Assembly: GCA_037576195.1 (NCBI GenBank)
Contig: CM075103.1
Coordinates: 5,518,001 to 5,582,000 of the forward strand
Source: Phytoseiulus persimilis
Lineage: Eukaryota > Arthropoda > Arachnida > Mesostigmata > Phytoseiidae
Reading direction: 5' to 3'
DNA: 64,000 nucleotides
Shown here: positions 1-8,670 of the stretch, piece after piece
Layout: each line of letters starts with the position of its first letter
How positions within the stretch are numbered: position 1 is the first letter of the stretch
Made by a program: the position numbers and the translations under genes
The notes under the pieces: model-generated
Database searches by the model: none
The model's input: only the letters and a program-made list of their open reading frames with translations
What the model was told of the DNA's origin: nothing

Positions 1-461
1 CAGATAGTCCTTTCGATGATCTATAACTCAGTCGGGCGGGACTCGCCGGAACTGAGTGTCAGATATCGACCTGTAACATTCTCTTGCACTGGAGCCACTT
101 GGCTGTGATCGCTAGTCTAATTGCTCAGATCACCCAGAATTCGACCCAACTCTCCCAAAGATACGGGAATTCGCATCAGAATGCACCCGCATACGAAGAA
201 GAATAACCGAGGGATCAGAGTGGAGAGAGCAACGCACTGAATCTCATGACGAGCGGCGATAAACCTCAGATGATCCTCTGAACTCTCTGAAAGGACCGGC
301 TGGACGATACCTGTGATTCTCACGCCCTAACCTACCGCTCGATTGATGTGATCTCCTGACCGAAAATGGAAGATTTCCGAGAAACATTACGAAATTGTTC
401 AATTTAACATCTTTACTAACATATCGTCGTCACCAAACGGCTCACTCAAAATTATCGTTGT
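1..461. other. Gene-free left edge
   Basis: I see no gene here. The stretch lies downstream of the minus-strand cuticle-type gene that ends at 462, so its low-coordinate part should hold that gene's 3' UTR. I did not find a clear AATAAA (TTTATT on the plus strand) in it. Confidence 0.5.
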
Positions 462-1850
462 TCAGGCGGATTTTTTCGCAGAGGACTTCTTCTTCGCATC
501 GAGGAAAACATTCGATCCACTGTTGTAGTAAGGAGAATATCCAGTCGAGTATCCGAGACCCCCGTAATGGAATCCGCCAAGACCGTAGGAGATAGCGGGA
601 GCAGAGCTGACAGTTCCGTAGGAGACAGCAGGAGCAGCGCCGACGACGCCGTAGGAGACGGCCGGGGCAGCGCTGACAGTCCCGTAAGAAATGGCAGGAG
701 CGGCGCTGACGGTTCTGTAAGAAACAGCCGGGGCAGCGGAGATGGTACTGATTGCGGGAACCGCGCTGACAGCTCCATACGAAACAGCAGGGGCAGCGGC
801 GACAGAGATGGTTCGGGCGCCGATGTTAGAAACCGCTGGGGCGGCAGAAATAACAGCTCCACCATACGACGGGGCGGCGTAGGATGTTCTCACGATGCCT
901 CCTCCGATGACTCCGCCTCCTCCAATGAGTCCTCCTCCGACAGCTCCTCCGGCGTTCACGTCATCGGCGTAGTAGACATGGTGCGAGTCCCCTCCAGCGT
1001 TCACGAACTCAATTGATGGAGCAGGCGATTGACCCTTCACTACCTGAACGATGCGAGCTCCAGGTCGTCCCGGTTTCTGAACATCTACAACCTGGGTCTG
1101 AGCACGAGATACGACACGTTCGACGTGGGCCGGGCCGGACTGGTGGTTGATGACACGAACGTGATGCTGTTCCCCAGGAACCTGGACTTGAGCCACCTGA
1201 GGACCTTCTTGGGGTCCCTCGTGGACACGGATGACCTGATCTCCGGCCTGGAAGTCTTCGATACGTATCGCTGTGTTGCCAGAGCCAGTGTGAATCTCAT
1301 GGGATCGGACAGTGGCCGCGCCGCCAGTGGCAACCACGCCAAGATTCACAGGTGCGGCCGAGGCATATGAAACAGCGGGGGCAGCGGCAGCATACCGGAG
1401 GGCGGGGGCGGCAGCGTAACTGACGGCGGGGGCGGCAGAAACGGTCGCAATTCGAGAAGTCACAGCTGGGGCGGCAACGGCGTAGGATACTGCTGGGCTG
1501 GCCGAAACTGTGGCAATACGAGAGGTCACAGCGGGGGCGGCGACCGCGTAGGACACGGGGGCGGCGGCGACTGAGGAGATGACGGGTGCCGCGGAAGAAA
1601 CGATGGAGTTAGAGTAGAAAGCCGGTGCCGAAGAAATGGTTGAATACCCACCCCCGTAGGACAATGCGGGGGATCTACTGACTGCCGAATAGCCAGTGCC
1701 GTAAGAAATCGCGGGAGCGTAGGACGATCCATAAAGTCCAGAGAGGCCGGAGCCATAGCTCAAGCCGTTGGAGCCGTACGAACTGTAGTATTGGCCGTTG
1801 ACGGCCGCAACAGCGGAGATTGCTGCCAAGGCGGTTCGGAAGGCTCGCAT
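462..1850 (-). CDS. Secreted AAPAVSY-repeat cuticle-type protein
   Basis: This is a single uninterrupted frame of 462 aa. It opens with a signal peptide (MRAFRTALAAISAVAAVNG) followed by a Tyr/Ser/Gly-rich start of the mature chain. Two blocks of Ala-Pro-Ala-Val-Ser-Tyr repeats (about residues 90-170 and 330-430) flank a different, repeat-free centre (about 175-300) with Val, Gln and His-rich text such as QVIRVHEGPQEGPQVAQVQV. A Gly-rich spacer (GGGLIGGGGVIGGG) follows the centre. The tail is basic (DAKKKSSAKKSA). AAPA/AVSY repeats are typical of structural proteins of arthropod cuticle, so an extracellular structural role is likely. I see no chitin-binding Rebers-Riddiford consensus. The start fits a TATA-like box about 55 bases upstream. 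The opposite strand also has long open frames here because of the repeats; I treat them as shadows. Confidence 0.8.
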   Translation of the reverse strand: MRAFRTALAAISAVAAVNGQYYSSYGSNGLSYGSGLSGLYGSSYAPAISYGTGYSAVSRSPALSYGGGYSTISSAPAFYSNSIVSSAAPVISSVAAAPVSYAVAAPAVTSRIATVSASPAVSYAVAAPAVTSRIATVSAAPAVSYAAAPALRYAAAAPAVSYASAAPVNLGVVATGGAATVRSHEIHTGSGNTAIRIEDFQAGDQVIRVHEGPQEGPQVAQVQVPGEQHHVRVINHQSGPAHVERVVSRAQTQVVDVQKPGRPGARIVQVVKGQSPAPSIEFVNAGGDSHHVYYADDVNAGGAVGGGLIGGGGVIGGGIVRTSYAAPSYGGAVISAAPAVSNIGARTISVAAAPAVSYGAVSAVPAISTISAAPAVSYRTVSAAPAISYGTVSAAPAVSYGVVGAAPAVSYGTVSSAPAISYGLGGFHYGGLGYSTGYSPYYNSGSNVFLDAKKKSSAKKSA

Positions 1851-1904
1851 GTTGTTTCTTGAAGAGCGGGAATCAACTGCGGATTCTCTCCGTTCCGCTT
1901 CCGA

Positions 1905-1911
1905 TTAAATA
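1905..1911 (-). promoter_or_regulatory. TATA-like box of the cuticle-type gene
   Basis: On the minus strand the sequence reads TATTTAA, about 55 bases before the ATG at 1850. That leaves a 5' UTR of roughly 25 to 30 bases, a usual arrangement for single-exon cuticle genes. Confidence 0.4.
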
Positions 1912-4900
1912 CTAGACTTTAGCGGAAGATAATGCCGGCGAGAGGAAACGATTCTTCAATCTAGTTAGCGTGTCTAACAATCGAACCACTCACAAGTAGT
2001 CAAGCGGCATCTGTTGATCGTGAGGTTTACGCTGAGGCTTTCAAAACACGAAGAATACGAGGAAACTGATTAGATGCTTACTGAAGAATCAATAAATGGA
2101 TCACACCGTGAGCTCGTTTTCGCACGTCCCGTCGCAGAAGATAAAAACACTCACATTGGCGCATTCGAAAGTGTAAGCTATATTCCACAGGAATTCTGAA
2201 CTTCCTCGCCTTGCCGCTAGCCTCGACATGGAGTATTTGATCGTGAATCATCAGAAAGCTTTGGACAGGAAGTGCTTCGAATGCCTGCGACTGACACCTT
2301 GTTCAGATTGGTTGCAACTCCCACGTGACTCTTCGATCGATATCAAGGCCAGCAAGTGCATCACACTGACGATTTCGACATGGACTAAGAAAGGAGATTA
2401 TATCAAGCGATTGCTTCGTCGGACCTGAAAATGTTCTTCTTCTGTGATCCCGCGGTTCCAGCTCGACGGTTCCATTCTGGCGACGGATCCCCTGCTTTCT
2501 ATTCCTAGTTATTGATTTTCTGGTACAACCGAGACCTGGACTCCCAAAAGCCGTCAACGCAGAAGAATGTCATCCCTGAGAGCTCCAGTTCCATCTTGAT
2601 ATTAATCTTCTTATACCGTGGTGGCGAAATTGACAATGTCGACGCGACATGAACTTCGAAGAAGCCAAGCTCCATGGCCATCAAAACAAATGAGTAAACA
2701 TTTTTATGAAACACTAATCCAGGCCGCTATTGTTCGGTGGTAGAACGACAGTCAAGCAATCAAACAAGAAGGCGATCGCACGTACAATAGCGTATTTCAT
2801 TCCAAACGCGAATCCAGTCCGGATGCTTGGCGCCCGAGTGGAATCGCATATCTTCTGCCGAAGGACCTCCGTGCCGTGAATACGAACGCCGCCTTCGGCC
2901 CTTCGTCGTACGTCGATATCTTCGTCAAGCGATTCTCTTTTAGCCACTCATCCAATAAGCCCGCCAGGCAAGCAGGCGAGCCGACAGACACACACTGACT
3001 GTATCGGATGGATCCTGAGCTGTACAGTGAATTCCGATCGCGGCTTATCTTCAAAACGTGCACACGATGCCATACGTACCCCTGTTCCCTTCGATAGTCA
3101 GGTACGCAGTGTGGAAGAGAACGATTTCTTTGAGCTTTGGACTGTCCTGAAGAACTTGAGCGGCGTCAGTTGGACACACTCGGAGACTCCAGTGGGAAGC
3201 CCAAGTTTTCAACGGAAAGGAACCTTCAGGGAAGAATCCCTATCGAACACAACAACCATTCTCGCTATGGGAAGGCTATTCAGGCTCATAGAGCGCTGTT
3301 TCCAGCCCTGCATCCCTATCGGATCCGACCAAGGGCGACATGGAGCTCAGTGTTTCCAAATCTTTTGTTGCGGTGCTTTTTCGGGAGCTGATCCTTAATC
3401 GCATTAACGCTAGAGCCTGGTGCGATGTCCAGAGCCTTTTCAGACGCACCCCGCGACGAGCGAATCGGGTCGAGCGAGGCCCCGGCTTTTAATCCGGATC
3501 GCTGTTACAGCAATCGGAGCCGCCGTCCGAAATCACCTCTTTAATGATCCAATTCTGGGAAATCGATCCCACGCTGTTTTCTGGTAGGCTCGACATTACT
3601 TTTGTCCCGAGGAACAAGAACGCTCTGAGCACTTTGCGTGCAGGAATTATAGCGTGATCAATAATTCTCCTGGGAACGATCTGTTATAAACATCAACGCC
3701 TCGACGCGATTCTGCTCTGCACAGGACCTTCAAGACGACAGGTACTCAGGAATGGAGACTGAACACAAAGCCACTAGGGAAATCAAGGATAGCATGCTCT
3801 GACCTCTTGCCCGAACTTCACCTCCTGAAGCTCTCGGAGTCAGAACGGGAAAGGATCCTCCCGATGAGACGATGCCTGGGCTGGCCAGAATGATCCACGC
3901 GCCATCGGTAGTCGAGTCAACTTTTGGGCCACAACTCGAGATCTCTTCCCCCTTGTCGTAGCTTCTATCTCTTCGCACGGAAGAGCAGTGAGCGTTCGTG
4001 CTCCTGAGAAACAACCTGCGAAAGACCCACTCTGCTCATAGCTCTGACTCTTGCATGAAATATTCGCTGTCTGCTGAGGAAATAGCTATCGATTTCGAAA
4101 AGGAACAGAATGGTGCTGTCAGTTGGAGGTTGGTCACCGTAACGGAGAACTCCGGCGACTTGCGATGTCCGGAACTTATATATTGAATCTCTGAAAAGTC
4201 CGTTACCGCGTGTTATATGGCCTGTGAAAGCTCTCTCTCTTGACAAGGGCTGGCTTTGCTGTTTTCGTCTGACCCCCGCAACAGGATCTCATGTCCCGAG
4301 ATACGACTCCAATCGAGGGATTGCCGTGAACCCATAAACACGGTCTATTATAAAGCCTAGAATAACACAGCCGATTGTGGAGGATGATCGAGCAGATAAA
4401 ACGCATCGCTTCACAGGTTCCGGTTCCACTTCAGGAAACATCATTGAGCTCGATCGCTCGTCCAATTATCGTTGCCTCAATTCGATTATCCTTGAATTTT
4501 CGCGTCTTCTCTAAAAATTGTCAGAGCAGTCGTATCTCTCGAGCAACGTGAGTAAGAGCCATATATATCATTACATAGGTCTGGTATACATATATCAACC
4601 GAGCCCCTGTGCCTCTGACAACGTGCCTCCAATGCAAGAGTCATTCTATGGACGGAGGATTGGAAAGGAATGGGAAATCAAGATGAGCATTCATTCTTGC
4701 GAGTACCACGGACTTGATATTGTCGGTGGAACCCTTCCGTTGAACCCGTTGGAAAGTGCCTCCAGGACACTGGAAGATGACTGATTGCCCTGATCAGCGT
4801 CTTCTCGACCCAGAATAGAGCCTGAGGAGTCCAGAGAAAAAAACGCCTGAGAGAAAACCGATGTTTACACGTGGTAGGTCGAGGATCGACTGTACTTCCA

Positions 4901-5045
4901 CTTGAACCCCCACGTTTTCAGATCTGTTGAATGAGCGTGCGGTAGCGGTCATACCTGAGGTTTGGTCTCGGGAGGACAAAGGATCGTGTGTTCTTGCAGC
5001 CAGTCGACATGCCAACCCATCTGGTCCACCTCGCCAATAAATTAT
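1912..5045. other. Intergenic, no gene recognised
   Basis: Only short open frames without recognisable domains or splice partners occur here. A small AT-rich stretch with TATATA steps lies near 4558-4602. I can name nothing else. Confidence 0.4.
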
Positions 5046-5395
5046 TATTAGGGACGGGAATAAGTTTTGTCCGGTTTTCTTCCAAAAATCCAAATTATCA
5101 CAATTTTCCATCACCACAACCGACTTCAATCAAAGTAATCGCCCTCGACAGCCGGACACTTCCTCCACCGATCCACCAAATCAGCGCTTTCCGGCAGCGC
5201 TCAACACTTCATTCTCTTCGAAAAGGATACAACAGCGTTTTTCGGGAGCTCTCCGGCGTTGAAAATTCAGCCACCAAGCTAATTTTGCCAATTGAGGAAG
5301 AGGTACTCATCGGACGGGGCAAGGTCCGGAGAGTAAGGTTGGTGCGGCAGAACCTCGGATTTTAATCGCGTGATGGTGTTCTGGGTGGTCTTTGC

Positions 5396-5702
5396 CGGTC
5401 TAGGACATTTTGGCTTTTGACATTTTGGCTTCGGACACTTTGGCCCCGAAGAAAGTTTGGCTTCAGACATTTTGGCCTCGGAGACATCTTGGCTTCAGAC
5501 ATTTTGGCCTCGGAGACATCTTGGCTTAGGACATTTTGGCCTCGGAAACATCTTGGCTTAGGACATTTTGGCCTCGGAGACATCTTGGCTCAGGACAATT
5601 TGGCCTCGGAGACATCCTGGCTTAGGACAATTTGGCCTCGGAGACATCTTGGCTCAGGACATTTCGGCCTCGGAGTGTTTGGCTTCGGACGTTTTGACCC
5701 GA
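5396..5702. repeat. Left arm of foldback-like copy 1
   Basis: Between about 5465 and 5690 there are six to seven direct copies of a 32-bp unit that differ by one to three bases, each a dimer of the GACATYTTGGCYT half-unit. The first 70 bases carry shorter variant units. This arm has about three more units than the opposite arm, so the arms expand and contract independently. Confidence 0.9.
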
Positions 5703-5867
5703 TTTCGATGGCAAGTCATATCCGAAACCTTGAGGGTTTGACCAATGCTTGCGTGGCTTATCCGTTGTACTAATGACCTTTACCGATCTTGAGGTAGGCC
5801 CTCGCGAATCGAGTCTGTTTTCAGAATCCATACCGCTAGCTTTGTAACCCGAATATAGGAGTACGGA

Positions 5868-5987
5868 ATGATTTCCGCGCCACGGAGAGCGGAAATCATC
5901 TGACATTAATATCTGCTAGTATTTTGTTGAGCATGATTCTATCGAACCTACGAGGCCTCTTTCCGATCAATTGAGGATAGAATCATG
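5868..5987. repeat. Nested hairpins in the foldback-like core
   Basis: The first hairpin has 11-base arms ATGATTTCCGC (5868-5878) and GCGGAAATCAT (5889-5899). The second has 12-base arms CATGATTCTATC (5932-5943) and GATAGAATCATG (5976-5987) around a 32-base loop. In copy 2 the first hairpin is 12 of 12 bases (56342-56353 and 56364-56375). Confidence 0.85.
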
Positions 5988-6129
5988 GTTGGCAACATGG
6001 GAAGATCCTCGCAGGAATCGACATCGAGTGATTCCCGCTCTCCGTGGTGCGAAATTCATTTCTGCTCTAAGATAGCGGACGAGATGCACTATAGATCCGG
6101 GTGTACCATACGACCTCGCTCTCCGAAGA

Positions 6130-6334
6130 TGAGGATGTCCGAAGCCAGGATGTCTCCGAGGCCAAAGTGTCCAAAGCGAAGATGTCTCCGAGGCCAAAAT
6201 GTCCCAAGCCAAGATGTCTCCGAGGCAAAAATGTACAAAGCCAAGATGTCTCCGAGGCCAAAATGTCTAAAGCCAAAGAGTCCGTGGCAAAACGTCCGAA
6301 GCCAAAATGTCCAAAGCCAAAATGACCGGCTCCG
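6130..6334. repeat. Right arm of foldback-like copy 1
   Basis: This is the inverted counterpart of the left arm, with units reading CCGAGGCCAAAATGTC and CCAAGATGTCT. About five 32-bp units remain, followed by a terminal block ending GACCGGCTCCG. Confidence 0.9.
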
Positions 6335-7277
6335 GGTCTTTGCAATGTGGGGCCTCGCGTTGACATGTTGAAGGATAACTCTCCGTCTTGTTATGAGGCT
6401 GGGTTGCTTCCGGGGCAACGTTTCATACACCCGCTCCAGCTGCGCAGAGTAGACTTCAACAGTCACTGTTCCGCCGGGTTCCAAGAATTAATGATGTACG
6501 ATTCCTTTGTTATCCCACCAGACACACGGGAGGAGCTTTTTTTTTGATGGTCTTCTGCTTCGCGTGCCTGTAGGTCGGTGCTCTTCGAAGAACCCACTAG
6601 TACTGGCGAGTTTCGTTGTCGTATTGGACCCACTTCTCATCACCAATAACGATCCAGTCGAGGAAACTGCACAGGGAGTGTCGTTGCACCAGGAAACTGC
6701 ACATATTCGCTCGCAAATGTTTCTGACGAGACGTTAACAGATGGGCTATCCATTGTCCGAACTTATGAACTCTTCCCATTGCATGCACATGATTCCGGAT
6801 CGCATGGTCACTGACACCGAACCTCTCGGCTATCGCAACACTCCTCAGCCCGGGACTCTCTCCCAGTGCTGTGAATAATGGCATCGTCGAATATCTCTTC
6901 AGGTCTGGCAGACCTGGGAGCATCTTTGAGGTTGATGTCCCACGCGCGAAAATTTTGGAACCATCTTTGAATTGTCTTGATTGATACGCAAGAAGCCCCG
7001 AATGCCACATACAACTCTTCAGCCGTGTGTGCAGCTGTATCCCCGAGTTGAAACTTGAAGAGTAGAATTACCCGAAAATCCTCTCGATGTGACTCCATTT
7101 TGTTGTTTCACCTAAGAAAAAAACGGCCGAGATGAATGCCGCCGACGTCAATGCGTTCGAGTCTCATCCACCAACGACACGCAATGCTGGTTTGGGACGG
7201 CTGACGATACGTGTTTCTCCCGGGATGCAACAAAGTTAGAGTTAGTGAATGCCGGACACAACTTTTTCCATCCCTAA

Positions 7278-7927
7278 TAGGTTCATGATCTCTGTGGACG
7301 ATTGTGACGAATTCCGAGCACACCTCGTACTCAGACTGAGGTGCTACCAAGTACGAATCCGGGAGTGTCTCATCTCGAGAAGGAGGTCATCCGAGTCGTC
7401 ACCCCAATTCGAGTTTGAATTTGTCATCTTCGACAATTTCCTTTGCAAGAACGCATTTTCCGATGTGCAGGCAGGGGATGTCGAGACAAGATACAAGGCT
7501 CTATCTTCATTCAACGATGTCTTGACGCTGTCGCCAATACGCAATCATTCCGCGTGGTATGTTTCGCTCGACTTCAGGGAGTGTTCGAGCAGCTCGTGTC
7601 GGCTCGGGGCTCCTGGACCAGGCCAAAGAGCGAATGGGGCCGAAATTTCCAGTACCATTCTGATCCTGTCTTGCCGTCAAGGGTGAAAAAAATCTCGGGA
7701 AAATGGGATACGTGACAAATGAGCCTATCAAGTTCTGAGCCTCACGGAGCGACGCGAGGGCCAGACATGTCGCCTCAATAATTTCGTCGCCTTTTTCCGC
7801 AGGGGGCGGCAGGCTTCCTCCGGGCACGAGGGCTGACAGAGGAAAGGTATCGTGATTTCGATTGGATTTGCTTGATCTTTCATATACATCATCTGAACCC
7901 TTCTTATTACAGGGGTGAGTTGAATTG
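7278..7927. other. Intergenic, no gene recognised
   Basis: This is the short gap between the mariner element and the LINE remnant. I see no gene in it. Confidence 0.4.
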
Positions 7928-8670
7928 TAGTCACAGATCTTGTCTCTCCCACTTAATTAGGGTAGTTTTCGTCCTCCGTAGGACTGCCTGGGTTGTTTTC
8001 GGCGGAAGTCCGATACGGTAGGGGAATTCCTCTAGGGAGATAGAGTCTTCCTCGCATCCCAGGACCACGTGTCTGTCCGTTTCGGTTCTGCCGCACCTTG
8101 GGCATTTGATGTCGATGGAAGGGTCGCACTTCCGGTGCTTTTTCAGGATGGTTAACATCCCTGCTCTCGTTAGAGCTAAAAGCTGGCTTCCGCGCGTGTT
8201 GTCGTACAGCCTTTGCTGGACACCTCTGGACCGCTTGTGTTGACGGTAACACGCCGATGTGGATTTGGAATGCATAGCCTGTTTCCATCTGAGTCCAGTT
8301 TATCTTGTACCTTTTTTCTAAGGTCTTTGCGGAATGTGTTCCATATTGGCTGTCCTGATGTGTTTCTGGCTATTCCGATGATTCTCCTCAATGAACACGT
8401 GGGCAATAACGGCACTAGAATTCATCGTGTCACGCGACGGGGAATAACGATCATATTTGTCGTCCTCTTGCATAGAGTACGACTATATTTGCGGTGGGAT
8501 CGACGCAAAACTTTCGCTCCAATAACTTGTTGGATTCCGTATCGGATGGAAAGCCAGTTAACCAGACTTGATTGTACCCAAAGGCCTTGACTGTCAGAGG
8601 TGACATGTCTCCGAGAATCTAGTCGTTCCCCTCTAATCGCCTTCGTCATCTCCCTCACGTAACTCAATCA
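7928..8670 (-). mobile_element. Decayed non-LTR (LINE) 3' end
   Basis: The longest intact stretch is 114 codons at 7931-8275. It reads QLLALTRAGML followed by CPRCGRTETDRHVVLGC, the Cys/His knuckle found after the reverse transcriptase of many non-LTR elements, and then a tail ending in KWERQDL and a stop. Upstream on the same strand other frames carry LRRIIGIARNTSGQPIWN and FRKDLRKKVQDKL, which look like the C-terminal reverse transcriptase flank. The frames do not join, so the copy is dead and 5' truncated. The same tail architecture recurs at the right edge of the window. Confidence 0.7.

Larger units (their letters stand above)
5396..6334. mobile_element. Foldback-like element, copy 1
   Basis: This 939-bp element is bounded by a perfect 9-bp direct repeat, GGTCTTTGC, at 5387-5395 and 6335-6343. 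Its two ends are long inverted repeats made of a tandem 32-bp unit (GACATTTTGGCCTCGGA followed by GACATCTTGGCTTNG). The left arm begins CGGTCTAGGACATTTTGG; the reverse complement of the right end begins CGGAGCCGGTCATTTTGG. The core of about 400 bp holds two near-perfect hairpins and no recognisable protein. Drosophila Foldback elements also combine subrepeated long arms with 9-bp target duplications, so I class it as foldback-like and non-autonomous. It lies inside a mariner transposase gene, which proves mobility. Long frames across the arms, rich in SETSWLRTFWPRR, come only from the repeat. Confidence 0.93.
5126..7098 (-). pseudogene. Mariner transposase, decayed and split
   Basis: The frame starts with MESHREDFRVILLFKFQLG at 7098, like the N-terminal helix-turn-helix region of mariner transposases, and ends with a typical WRKCPAVEGDYFD terminus at 5126. 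Between them I can read the second DNA-binding helix region (VAIAERFGVSDHAIRNH), the first catalytic Asp (GDEKW), the NARPHIAK block and the third Asp (YSPDLAPSDEYLF). The pieces lie in different frames, with a shift after RSARPEEIFDDAI and another after DEKWVQYDNETRQY. The second catalytic Asp, normally in DNARPH, is Val (QHVNARPH). The foldback-like element sits between NARPHIAK and the YSPDLAPSD block. The coding length without the insert is about 340 codons, close to the family norm. It cannot encode an active enzyme. Confidence 0.9.
5048..7277 (-). mobile_element. Mariner-family DNA transposon, interrupted
   Basis: The ends are inverted repeats. The left end starts TTAGGGACGGGAATAAGTTT and the reverse complement of the right end starts TTAGGGATGGAAAAAGTTGT; both continue to TGTCCGG. 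A TA dinucleotide lies just outside each end (5046-5047 and 7278-7279), the target duplication of mariner elements. Without the foldback-like insertion and its duplicated 9 bases the element is about 1,282 bp, the normal mariner size. It encodes one transposase on the minus strand, now broken. The insertion at 5396-6334 is younger than the mariner copy. Confidence 0.92.

Noticed and set aside
452-1756. Additional long frames on both strands within the cuticle-type gene
   Set aside because: They are shadows of the codon repeats of the minus-strand cuticle-type gene.
5460-5690. Direct repeats that could be taken for a CRISPR array
   Set aside because: The repeats adjoin without unique spacers, the host is eukaryotic, and they form the arm of a transposon.
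5417-5773. Long frames rich in SETSWLRTFWPRR and PRPKCPKP repeats on both strands, also at 6067-6484 and 56336-56803
   Set aside because: They are the 32-bp arm repeats of the foldback-like elements read as protein; the arms carry few stops in several frames at once.
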